Shown here in pieces: positions 1 through 35,860 of a stretch of 64,000 bases of DNA. Every line of letters starts with the position of its first letter. Position 1 is the first letter of the stretch. Source of the DNA: Oegoconia quadripuncta (Eukaryota; Arthropoda; Insecta; Lepidoptera; Autostichidae); assembly GCA_949316235.1 (NCBI GenBank), contig OX438753.1:19214801-19278800 (forward strand). Direction: 5' to 3'. A program made the translations under genes and the position numbers. The notes under the pieces are model-generated. The model saw only the letters and a list, made by a program, of their open reading frames with translations, was not told where the DNA came from and searched no databases.

Positions 1-330
1 CAGTGATTTTATAATAGCCTTTTGCTAATAATTTCTGTTTTATCAAATTTTGAATGTCTACTGGAACCTTATTATAAAAGCGTATACATTGCCATTTGAA
101 GGATTTACTAACTTTGTGAAGACGGCTAATATAAACAGATAACTGGTTAGATAGATACATAGATAGATTATATATTTTTTGCATATAACAAATTCTCATA
201 AATGTATTGAGAAGCCATTGTTAAGATATTAATTTCCTGAAACTTATCTCTAAGAGACACTCTAGGTCCTAATTTATAAATGGCACGAATAGCACGCTTC
301 TGCGAACAAAAGTGATATGTATGTCAGTAT
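1..330 (-). pseudogene. LINE reverse-transcriptase C-terminal fragment
   Basis: On the minus strand the sequence reads as the C-terminal part of a non-LTR retrotransposon polyprotein. Recognisable strings are QKRAIRAIYKLGPRVSL, ASQYIYENLLY and RFYNKVPVDIQ, a pattern I associate with the end of CR1/Jockey-type reverse transcriptases in insects. It runs off the left edge of the window. The reading frame is broken near the window edge, so it is a dead copy. A second fragment of the same type lies at 10665-10850. Confidence 0.7.
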
Positions 331-969
331 GTATGTCAAAGGATATTTCAAATTCTTCTTTCTCTTTTTCTTCCGAAAAAGGTAAATACCGCTCCGCACG
401 GGCCTTAGCCAAGTGTTGAGGGATTTTTATTCATGGCAGTGATGATGGATGTTGTTAGAAACTTGCAAGTGATACGACAAGTGTTCAGAATGGTAGCCTT
501 TTATTATTATTATTGCAAAATAATATAAGAATTGTATGTGTTGTTGTGCAATTCGTATGTTATTACTTACTTAAATGGCTGTGTTCTGAGATGGTTTTGG
601 GATCCATATATTTTTAACTGATAAATACAGTTTTTTTTGTAAAATACTTATTATTAATTTGTATATGTAAATAAATAAATATTGACAATGAGAAAGGCAC
701 ACGACTTTACAGTCTGTAAATGAAAGACATATAGATTAACTCACAGTAATCCACAGTCAAGTTCAAAAGACACACATAAATCACTGGTATTTATTTATGT
801 AACAGTTAAAGTAACAATTATATTTCGTTTTGCATAACACCTCTATTATCAATGAAGAAGTAAACATTCAAAATGGATGATTTCCTTTCGTTTCATTCGT
901 ATTTTAGGTCAAATAAATTTGTTTATGATGCTTAAATAAAGTTTAAGAGGCTATTATAAGTTAGTGAAA

Positions 970-24506
<23,537 letters not shown>

Positions 24507-25180
24507 CCGTTGAGCCTGAGTTGTTATAATAACAATATCAGCTCTGTTACTCAGACCGAGTTCTGAAAACGCAAAATCTAGTGCAATTTTCTAGTTAATG
24601 ATTCTTTGGTACCTCGACGTCTATTTTCATTATTGCCCTCGATCAGGAGAGCTATTGTCTAACTTCAATATTAACGAACTTCATTGTCATCTCATCATCA
24701 GATATGAAGTTCATTAGGGAATTAAAAGAATATGAGTGGGTACATATTATCAACGTTACCGTTGATGTTAGACGATAAGGGGCCTGAAAAGAAAAGGACT
24801 CTGCATTTTTTGATTAAAAAGTGAAGAACCTATGATCTGTACGCATTACATTAATCACTATGGATATATTCTAAGTAGGTATGACAGTTTAGTAAATAGA
24901 TCTACGCTCTATATTTGAGGAGGTATGACTATACTCCTGATATTGACTACAAAATAATAATAAACAATCATAACTTGATGCAGCTCATTAAGCTGACGGA
25001 TTCGAAGCCAGATGCCATTGTTCGGGCGGGCGCCGTTCAGCTGCGTGCTGGCGCCTATCTCCCAAAACGGACCGCTGGTGCTACACTATTGGCTGTTCTA
25101 TTTAACTCTAGTCCCTGAATTATACTGTATACTATATAATTATCCATGATTTAAATAAATAAGTAAAGTGTACCGGCAAG
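24507..25180 (+). other. Probable Vilse 3' UTR
   Basis: AT-rich non-coding sequence after the stop codon. An AATAAA hexamer at 25154-25159 is a plausible poly(A) signal; others occur further on. I see no splice-consistent coding sequence here. The 3' end is not fixed by anything in the sequence. Confidence 0.45.
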
Positions 25181-26285
25181 CTCAGCGTAGGATGTCCACT
25201 CACTTCGACGGACGACCTAATGAAGGGCGCGGGTTCGCTGGATGCTGGACGCTTCCAACCGGTCGCTCCAGAAATCTACTCAGAAATCTGTGAGGATATG
25301 ATGTTTTATATATAATAATTAGATTTGTGGGCTGTCAGCTTACTATGATGTAATTATATGCGTGAATTACGTATTTACATGCGAACTGGCTTACATGGGC
25401 TGCTTCACTTTCTCTTAGTAACGCGGAGGACCTTCTTTTTTCTGGTCCGTGCCTTTTTTCTTGGCATATACAGCCTTAAGTGGTTGTATGATATCTATAA
25501 GCGCTTCCATCTATGTCGTTTCGGAATGTGTCATCATCATATAAAGTACTCGCGTAAAGCTTTCTTTAAACTGATAGTTTTCACTTTGGGATCTGTTAAT
25601 AATGCGTAGTGTGGGGAAGAGGCTTAATTTGGAACTTGTATCTATACCATATTATTTAAATAATATTTTGTCAATCTAGTCTGTGTGATTTCCTTTGATT
25701 TTTTCTATGGAAAATAATAAAATATATAATTAGTAATGGTTTTAAAATAATGTGGTATACATCCAAGTGGCTTGACCACACGTCTCGGTTGGATTACACT
25801 TGACATTCTTGTATATTTTTTGTATTTTTGTACGCTATGATATTTTTATTTGGTTGTATCCAAAGATATTTAATGAGATGTGATTTTAATTATATTAGAA
25901 TTGAGCTTTACAAAAGTGGGTGTGCAATTTGTTTCGAGGAGAAACTGTTGCGTGTTTATTATATTATAAGTTATTATTATATTAGTTAAGTAAGATGTAT
26001 TAGAAAACGAAACTATCTAAACAACATATATAGAAAGTCAATGTTAACTATACATATGTTTGTCCCTTTCACGTTAGATTAAGATCGGGTTTCGTCAGTT
26101 TCATAAATGCTAACTACATTTTCCCAAAATCTTCAAGTACCTAAAGCGAAAGAAATATGAGCATATTTTTTAGAAATCCTCTAAGTAAAATTATTAAAAG
26201 CACTAATTTATCATCATTATACAAATTTATCAAAATTAGTATGGTGCTTAATCTTTTTTAATTAAACGAATTATATACATCTCAA

Positions 26286-26497
26286 TTATTGTGTAGTGTG
26301 TGTGTCATCCCCCCTCCCCTCATGTACGTAGCTCTAAGTAGGGTCGCCATGAGGTGTTGGGACTTGGCGAGAGGAATTAAACGAACATTATCTTATGACA
26401 AATGTATATTAACTGCCCATCAAGGCTTCGTATCAATACATTAATACTTAGAGCTACGTACATGAGGGGAGGGGGGGTGACACACACACTACAATTG
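26286..26497. mobile_element. Palindromic element with C/G-rich 48-bp arms
   Basis: The left arm includes TCCCCTCATGTACGTAGCTC and the right arm is its reverse complement, extending to a (GT)n-like edge. The inner loop is about 104 bp. Confidence 0.72.
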
Positions 26498-29164
26498 TTA
26501 TAGATATCCTAATTCTAAAAATAAGATTTCTAATTATGTATGATTGACCTAACAGAAAGACAAGCTGTAATTTTTACAATACTATCGCTTGAAATGTTAA
26601 TGACAGTATTAATTTTGGACTGCAGTTACATTATACAACCATGTTATCTAAATATATATCTAAACATCTCTGGGTCAGTGGCTCCCATTTGAAGTCCGGG
26701 CCGTCCGGGTTGTGTCCCGTCAAGACGAGAAAACATTGCGAGTAGTATAAAATTTATAAAAATTATAACCTAACCAACCCGCTTTGAGCAGCACAGTTCC
26801 GTTCAACATTTGCAAGTCAAAGTAGAACCATTTTGATTAGAACCAGGAGCTGAAATTATGCATACTTGTTCAGTTCTGAGTTCTGATGACAATACATTTA
26901 TACGATAGACAAAGTACTTGGAGCGCGTGGCTCTCTATACTTTGCGATAGATATGAACTGACGCTGCAACCCGGATTGTCGCCTCATGAATTTTTGATCT
27001 TAGTAGTCTCTAATCTAATCAGGATATACCAGATTCACAGCTACCCAACAGTCAACTTTTTACACTGAAAGCAACAATCATACGAAGATAGTTTCGCATG
27101 CTATCTCTTTTCTAAATATTATAAAACAGTGATGCTATCCGCGTCTGTCTGTTTGAGCGCTTAGTTCTAAACTATGCAACGGATTTTGATACAGTTTTCA
27201 TCATCCTGTCTTGACGGCCCGAAGCTTGGAAGGCACTGATCCGGAGATGTGTGGATACAGCTTAAAGGCGATTGCATCACAAATATAACTAGTGCTACTT
27301 TATGAATATAATTATATTTCATATGCTAAGTGGTTATCTGTAAAGAAAAATTGTTTTATCAAAGCTACATTTTTATAATGGTATGTGGCAATGTTAATGT
27401 CGCAAGCAGCCGTCATAGTGGTAGTAAATTATGGTAACTCTCGAGACCTCCATTACACGTTTATCCCTTTATCCTTACTCTCATGGAGCTTAGATAAATG
27501 TAGCTATCGCGAGCTAAGATTTTGATTAAGACATCAATAGGTTTGTCACTTTTGCACTCGTTTATAAGTGTGAAAGAGATAAAGAGATAAAATTGGTGGA
27601 TCGAAGTGTAGGGCGGATATTTCCTGCATTATAGGAAACTGCATTGCTTAAGAGGCTTCTCGACAGTATCCAAAGTAAACTATCTTATGTATTGGCTAAC
27701 CTGCCTGCGACAATAACATAAACATCAGGGAATTGTTAATAAAAGCTATATCTGACTGACTTGTTTAAAAACCTTACAATTTTTCTTTACAAGTACTGCA
27801 GCTTAATTGAGGGTAGTTTAAACGATATATGAATCTATACGCATTTATTTTCTACTAGCCACGTAAGTTTAACTTTGATAACCATTTTTTTCTTTAATTA
27901 ATCTGTGATGGGTGTGTGTATTTTTCGTTCAATAAGAAGTAGTTAATTTTTTTCATATTTCATGTGATTTACAAAATCGTTTATAAATGATTGACATATA
28001 CTATTTTAGTATCAATAGAAGAAAATATGAAAAAAAAAGAATATAAATAAGAGTTACTATTATAGAATAGGTGAAAGCAGCTTTAAATTAGACAGCTATA
28101 GTTCATGATTCCTCAGACACATTCGCAATTACATAATAGATTGATCCAAGAAAAAAATAGGACTATACATGCATATTATAGGGATATGATTAATTATATA
28201 GTGTTATTGTGTTACTTTTCGACCTAATGAAAATGAGATACAAGAAACTACAAAACAAACCACATTGTGATCGATTGGGGAATGTAAAACAATAAGAGGT
28301 AAGAGAAATACATGGTTCAAAGGCGGGGTCACTTTTCTTTAAAAACGACCATCAAAAGCTTGATACATACTAATCTGTGGTCAACAGTGACAGTCGGATA
28401 AATTTTTTCTCTCTCCCGAAGCATATAAATTTTATACTAGTCCGATCGAAATTTATACTTCCCTCCTTGAATGGTTTAGTAAAATTTTCACCCAGGTTAA
28501 TTGCACCCCAGGCAATTTTTAAAATTGAATTGAAAAGAACAATGAATACATTCGTAACAAGTTTAGAACCCCGCTTTAGAACAAATTTCTCTACTCCTCG
28601 TTATTTCAAATTAATTTGTCGCATGATGTCCACACCATAAAAATATTACTTTGATAAATAGCGAAATATCACTATGCATTGTTCCTGTTGCGTGCTACCA
28701 TTATTTGATTAATTCAATCTATTATCTAATTTTATTTGTAATGTCTATTCCATTTACGAAAGTATGTTTAATGATAGAATTAGCTCATGAATTTTATAGC
28801 GTCTCGCATTACGAATCATACACATGTTGTTAAACTAAAGAAATTACACTATTTTATCGCCAAAATGAGTACTTATAATGCAATTATTGAATCGAATTTT
28901 GATGTTCTATTTTGTGAACGTGAGAAAGAAAAAGTCATACATTGTCATGTTTCAAAATGAATAAGTTTAGTCTAATGACTCTAGGAAAGATTAGGCTCAA
29001 AAGGTTATAATGCGTTGAAGATAATTCGTATTTTAGCGTGCCAATGTTCATGTAATATATTTATTTCATGACTTCGTACTGCTCTACAAAATTAAATAGG
29101 TACTTATTTAGAGTTCTGTGATTGCAGGGGAATGTGTGAATAAAATTCATTTCATTTTTTCATT

Positions 29165-29335
29165 CAATTAAAATGCCTTCAATTGAAAACAACCAAGACC
29201 GACTATTTAACGTGCCCTCCGAGGCATGGAAACACTCTTATTAAAATGCTGCTGGTTCTAAAGACTGATACATTGCTTAACTTCGCTAACCGCAAACGAA
29301 TAGCCAATGCGGGTACGCCACGAGTGTGTTGCTAG
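29165..29335. repeat. Dispersed repeat shared with 39350-39530
   Basis: CGACTATTTAACGTGCCCTC ... GCTTAACTTCGCTAACCGCA is shared with few differences. Probably LINE-derived. Confidence 0.55.
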
Positions 29336-30291
29336 ACTACTAATTTTTCGTCATCACATGTCATTATTAATTATCGAATATAATGACATTTAAAAGACTC
29401 TGGTTTCATGGGCTTCTTAAAGGAAAACTGTGAAAACCGAACGCTTAGCTTCAAAAAAGTAACTAACTTTTGAAGTGTAATTTTTATGATTGCACTTTAA
29501 TGCACAACACAAAGAAACTATAAAGAATTGTCTATGAAAATAAAGAAAAATTGATCTATTAAAATTTCTCGACGTTTTAAACATTCCTTTTCTGTCAAAT
29601 ATTTTTTTATTGCAGCATTCCTTATCTGTAGGATCTTAGTACACATAAAATTTATTTTATTTCTTTTATCCCGTCTAATTTTCGGCCTAAACGGTAATAG
29701 ATCAACTACGAGAGTCTGACATGACCATTTTGTATGTATAACAAGTCAGTGTATGGCTTATTCTGATGGCAAGGATTTATACTGTTGTAGAATTTTATAT
29801 GAGTAATGGAAGATGATTGATAAACGTATAAATTTCTTTCAAGGTGATTTGCAACGAGATAGTGTTAAGTCATCGGTTTTTGAGATATCACTTTTTCACT
29901 GAGTTGTACACTCAATGACTTATAATCATTTTAATTTACATAATTTTGATTCAATACTTTCTTTAAAGAATGGTTTTACAAAAATTCTTTACTACTTTTT
30001 TTTTCTTTAAATTAGTAAGGTCAAGAAACTTGTACTTTTACCAATCACCTGTATTATTCAAGAGTATTAAGTTAGGGGATTATGTGCTAATTTATGGGGT
30101 GAGAGACATTATCAATGGACGCTTTCATTGCGTCTTTTCCTCGCTTACAATGTAAGTAGACAGTCAATGGAAGTTTTGGATTTTGAGGACCAAAATTGTT
30201 TCGACAATCATTTATAGTTAGTCTCCTGCAAGACATTTGCCTTAAGGGGGACACTTCACGAAATAACAGTCGATGGTGTTGCCACTCAAGT

Positions 30292-30570
30292 AAATAATTA
30301 TATATCTCATAAACAAAGCCTAAAAACGAGAATGTCAAGCTGTAGTTGATTTTGATTCCGATATTTGAAAGTATTACAAACTGTTTTGTGCTATTACATA
30401 ACCTAAAATCGTTAAATCGTGGCCACCGTGATCCGTTTTAATGATTGTGGATAATCTGAGCAATACAGAACTATTTGCAGTGCTTTAAAACATCGGAATC
30501 TAAATCAAATACAGCTTGACATTCTTGTTTTTCCCTGTTAAGTCTTTGTTTATGAGATATATATTATTTA
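30292..30570. mobile_element. Inverted-repeat element, about 80-bp arms
   Basis: ATATCTCATAAACAAAG ... GAATGTCAAGCTGTA at 30300-30370 is mirrored at 30483-30565 (TACAGCTTGACATTC ... CTTTGTTTATGAGATAT). Loop about 110 bp. Confidence 0.68.
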
Positions 30571-32567
30571 TTTTCATTTCATAGGGTACCCCTTTAAGAC
30601 TTTCCTCGGGAAATAATCTTTACAACATTATGTTCAGCTTCAGTGTCAAAATATATTCGAGCAAATTACCAGGCTCATAGAAAATATTAAGAGGTTGGAT
30701 GGTAACTCACTGGCTGCAACCGGCCCTAATGACGAAGTAACACATGTTTTCCACTTGTTCTCAATTTATTTTGATATTTTTTTGTCTTTTTAAGTAATGT
30801 ACGGTGGTAGAAAATGAATTGTATGAAACTGCGCAACTGCAATATTATTAGCCTTAGCTTGGCAGTTGCATAGTTCGTATACTGCGAGTCCGAAGTGTTT
30901 CAAGTCCAAAAAAAGCGTCGGTCTAAAGGTCACAGGTATTTCTTTCGACCTCTAAATTAGTTCAATAAAAGTAGGTAACTAAAACACTGTAAATCGGGCG
31001 GAATTAAATAATTTGTTACTTGAATTAACAGAAGATTTTTGTTTACTTCAACTGCCATTTTCTACTCCGGATGTCACAAACTAGGTTTAAAAACTGTAAT
31101 GAAGGTGATTGAATATATTTCACGACTAATGCTAGCGGGAGATTTTCGCCCACGGAAGATGTGATATGTGAGAACTCGAATGAACTTATTTATTTTCCTG
31201 ACTGAACCAGGACGAAGGGTAATGTTTTCCTGGTATATATATGTAGATTTCTATGTTATTTCTTGTAGCCAAAAATTAATTTTACTGGTTTGATCCCTAG
31301 AGATACATTTTACGGTAAAAAATGCATTTCATTCGAGACTTCAATTCTCACTAAACATTTTGTGTGTCCATCTCCAGTGCCCTATCTCCCTTCTTATAAC
31401 TTTTAAGGACCATGACAAAACGAAAATATAAATTGTTTTTGTATCACAATATTACTTTCCAATTTTTTTTTGATGTATTTTATGGTTATTGAGCTTTACC
31501 TAAATCGATGTCGTTTTTAGTCCTTGGCAATTATTTGATGGTCAGTTTTGTTACATGGACATGAATGGCATACCTACAGACCGCTATTGCCAAGTATGGT
31601 CAGTAGCGCTAACAAAATAAAAACTAAGTGGCGGTAAGTATGCCAGACGCCATACTAAAATTACCCGTGGCTTTTATCATTATGCGTTGATAGAATCAGT
31701 GAGTCAGTTTCTTCTTTTATATTATGTCGTAGGCAGATCGTTGAAATAGCCATTTAACTGTAAACGATATATGCCTAAGTGAATCGCAATGTATTACAGA
31801 CACTTCCGTTTTTACAGAAAACTTATTGGCTAGTTTAACAATCTGCCTATGACATATACATACTTATAAGTAAGGCATAGAACGATTGAATGCAATGTCT
31901 ACTGTTAAGTAGGTACTCTAGTTTAAGAGCATTTTCTTTTTGTTTGTTGAAGCACTGAATGTGCACGACTATTGCCTAGGCATCATCACCTTTCAAAATC
32001 AATCTACATCAATGTTACCGTCACATACTATTATATTTGTGCCATAAATTAAAGGTAAATTATATGTAGATATGTTATGTATTGTACCGATTAGTACCTT
32101 GCGGTGATTGTTCTTACAAATCGCATAGGGTGGTTTTAGAGTAATGCGGTTTTTATCCGGCTTGCGTATTTGGTATGTACGCGGAGGGTATTGTGTATAC
32201 TACGCCTGTGTAAGTACAAATTAGAGATGGGCTTTAGGGTATACTATAGTATAAATGTAGGTTGTCTTTAGAAACGGTTCGTATTCACCACGTACGGTCC
32301 GTTTTCTTTTCCACCCGCTCCAAAATCCGGGCCCTAAAGATAGATCCAAGAAATTTTACGAAGGGTTTATTGGCCACGGACTACCAATTTTAATAGTTCA
32401 TAAACTTTGAAATGAATAAACCGATTCTTATGAAACACAAAACAAACAGGCAGTATACATTTGTCTAAATAGAAGAAAACAGTTTCGCCATATCTAATTT
32501 ATAAATCACATATTTCAGAGAACTAAAATTCGTTCTAATTTAGAGTCGAGTAGAGATAATATAAATA

Positions 32568-32760
32568 TCCGCTTGGCTATCTACCACCATCTTATCTAAG
32601 TCGGCTACCAAGCAGCGATGGCATTGTTGTGTTCCGGCTGTTTGAGATAAGATAGCTAGTTCGCCAAATAATAAGTTAAGAAGTACCGGGTGACCTTCCA
32701 CCATCTGCCTCATTTTCACTTTACGTGAGGTCAAGCGCTAAACCATTCCGCAAAAAAAAA
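32568..32760 (+). mobile_element. SINE-A copy, 5' truncated
   Basis: From CCGCTTGGCTATCTACCACC to an A run after AAACCATTCCGCA. The two paired GATAAGATAG words are present. Confidence 0.72.
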
Positions 32761-33713
32761 CTGTTTTTCGAAATTGTCTTCGACTAACTCTTTAGAGTTA
32801 TACATTCCGGTTATGCGTCTAAAGTTTTGTTATAATTGGTTTATTCAATCTGAAGATTTTGAACATTATAAAGTGTGTGAAACCCGTTTAACTGTTAATG
32901 AAATCATTCAATGTTTTTATCTACATGCTGCATTTACATGCTACATGTTTAACAAGTTTGGAGCTACTGGAGAAAGATATATAGTCATTACTAAAATTTT
33001 TAAGTGAAACCATATTGGGGTGGACGTGCCCTGCGCCACAGAGTAGTAAAACCAAAACGCATGCGGGAGTAAAAACGCATGACTAAAAGCGCTCATAACT
33101 TTAGTTGCTAGGTTATGTATGGGTTAGGTAGTTTCTGAGATATTACGAGATATTATGTATGATAAAATCCAGATGGAAACGCTGGACGGTTAGTAACGCT
33201 CTCTCTATCCTAATTTAGACGAAGCGAAGAGCACAATTTATTTTTTTGTGTAAATTAGTTAGCTATTTATCGAAATGTACCTAAATGCACTTATACTATC
33301 GCAGTCGCAGCGAGGTTAATATACTACTAGATATTACGGATACGCTTGTAATTTCATATTATGTAAAGTTGTATAGTGCTTATAATATAAATAAAGGTTA
33401 TATTGAATTTTCAAATGATTAGAACTCCTTTGTATATATATTGAGCCTACTTTATTTGTTGATCATGACAATATAATGCCTATGATGTTCATAATGTAGC
33501 ATACCACTGTAAATGAAAAGCGATATGAGAAATAAATATCTAATTATCCGCTGGATAACTGCGAATACCATTATTTTGTTTTATTTTACGACTGGCATAC
33601 TGAAACGGTTTTTCTCGGCTAAAACAATACGCACCAATTCAGATTTTTCACTGGAGTCACAAGTGGAAGCACTAATCGTATGTCAAAGCTGGGGGTCTAC
33701 TCTCCAACGAAAA

Positions 33714-33912
33714 TAGCTTCGGACGGCAGTAACTTCGGACTTTTTCTTTTGCAGTTTGCTGTGTCAATTATAAACCAATCATCATCATTTTACTTTTGTT
33801 GTATATAGTTGGACATCACAAGTTAGCACGGGACGCAAGGGACGTCTGAAATTATGCACATAAAGGATTTTTCGCAAAAGAACAAAGTCCGAAGTTACGG
33901 CTGTTCGAAGGT
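33714..33912. mobile_element. Palindromic MITE, about 199 bp
   Basis: Arms GTAACTTCGGACTTTTTCTT and AAGAACAAAGTCCGAAGTTA lie close to the ends (GCTTCGGACGGC; GGCTGTTCGAAG). Confidence 0.68.
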
Positions 33913-34300
33913 ATTTGTATTGTATTTAGTTGCGTTGTTGTGTTGTATTGTATGTATTTTCGTTAGAGACTCGACCTACAGATGCAACACTTCAACCCTT
34001 GGACCGTTCGCTAGTTGTATAGTACCTACGCGTGCTAACGTACGAGATCTACGGAAAAGGAAAGGTCCTTTCCTCAGCTTTTACGGGCAGCAGTGTTACG
34101 CTCGAAAGGAAGCGTCATATAAATGCCGAGCGCGGGAACAATACTACACGCACAACTACGTGTATGTGACCTGTGTGCGAAGTGAGAGTTTTGCCTCGTT
34201 ATGAAGCTATTTTCGTTAGAATTCTCTAAAGACCCCCTCAATTGATATTGCATGCTTCGTTATCGCTCGACGGAACCGATCCGGCTGACAAGCATTACTA

Positions 34301-34420
34301 CAGCAGCCTGCGTAGCATGACATTGTCGTGCGCGACCTAGGAGTGAGAGTGGGATAGTGGTATATTTCGTCCAAGGGAATGAGCAGATGAAATTTTATCT
34401 CATGCTAGTGCAGAATCATC
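34301..34420. repeat. Dispersed repeat, four copies in window
   Basis: GAGTGAGAGTGGGATAG ... TATATTTCGTCCAAG recurs at about 47955-48035 (reverse), 55975-56070 and 56145-56250. Confidence 0.6.
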
Positions 34421-35860
34421 GATACGCAAGGAAATATATGTTATAACTACTGGAGCACATATTCTGATTTCTGGGCACAAATGGAGCACTAATTATTGGT
34501 ATTAATTATGAATCGTTCTCTTATAGTGGTTCTGCTGGGGTCAAGGAGTCTACTTGTCATTATTTATAACCAAATTCATTCTCAGCAATCAAAAAAAAAT
34601 GATTTTCTTCACTAAATCGCTTCATATGACTCTTCAAAACTAGTTTATATATTAGCGTGTATGTACCCTTTGGGGTAGAAACCTTATATAACTTGGATTC
34701 TTACCTTCACCGGACTAAATGTCTCACAAGTTATATTTCATCAACGAAATGTTGAGACGTTCAACCTCCACCTCTTTGTATTTTCGATACTCTTTGCGAT
34801 TCAAATTTCCGAATTATAAATTGTTTTCTGAAAGTTTTTCTGAGTCGTTTTTCCGATACTGCTATAACGAGGACGTTTTTAACGTGCTTGTTTTTTTTCT
34901 TTTTCCATTATATATCTGAATTTATTTATTATAAGTAGTAATTTATAAACGTGTGAGTGTCTATTAAAACTTGAACTATTTCCGTAAACGTTTATTCACC
35001 GTCACCCGTCACCCAGGGGAAGTTCGCGGGGTGTGGACACGCCACGATTTTTTGAAATCCGTCTTCGCTTTTATATCAGAACCCTGACAAAAAGAAGGGC
35101 TGGCAGCTACCTTCAGGGAGCCAATTAGCCTTGCCATTCTACGGGATAATGTTGCCAGTCTTTTGGACGCTCGTCCGCACGGTTCGGATGTCGAACACGT
35201 TTTCTACCTTTCAGTTATGTTTTTTTCTTTTCAATTTAACTTTGTGTTTTATTCTTATATAAATAAATGTGTATAAGACTCTCATTCATTTACATTTTTA
35301 ATGCTTTGGTTGAAATATTGTGAACTTCGCTGTTCCCTTTTTATTCTACAATGCTGGGTTTCCTTTACATTATATTTATTTGTTTCATGACACCTATCTT
35401 TACGTGCCATTTTGGATTTGTTCCGCGAGGAGCTGCCAATTTATAAGCTACTGTCATCGTCATAATAGATGTAATAAACCGCAAAGCCTTCCTCATTTTT
35501 TCTCGAATTATAAGTCATCAAATTTATAGGCTAATTTATACGATCCTTGTCTATATGTGTGATATTTTGTACTTCGAAATATTAAAGTAGTCAATTATTT
35601 AAATTTACCATGATTATAAACCGTGTGGGCCAGATGCAAACAGTCGTATAGGCATACATTATACTTGGTTTAGGTCCCATTTCATAAGAATACCGCTTTT
35701 GGATGAGAGTCGCTACGGAAAGTGTCGGTTTGCGAGTAAAATTGAAATTGTAATTTGTTTGCATTTGTGTAGACCCTAATCGCTGTAGAAAATTATAATG
35801 TCTTCTATAAAGCGTCTTCTTACAGTGGACTGCTATTCACAATAGTTGTAGCGCTTTAAA

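Larger units (their letters stand above)
25181..35860. other. Intergenic region, no gene seen
   Basis: About 10.7 kb between Vilse and the Gr cluster. I find no exon chain or long frame. It holds inverted-repeat elements (26286-26497, 30292-30570, 33714-33912), a SINE-A fragment (32568-32760), a dispersed repeat at 29165-29335 that recurs at 39350-39530, and a repeat at 34301-34420 also seen near 47955 and 56145. The remainder is unique AT-rich sequence in which I see nothing. Confidence 0.6.

Noticed and set aside
25358..25609. 83-codon ORF after Vilse
   Set aside because: It is hydrophobic and basic low-information sequence in the 3' flank, with no motif, splice partner or repeat of the frame elsewhere.
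33854..34204. 116-codon plus-strand ORF
   Set aside because: It starts inside a palindromic MITE and has no recognised domain, and the surrounding sequence is unconserved-looking intergenic DNA.
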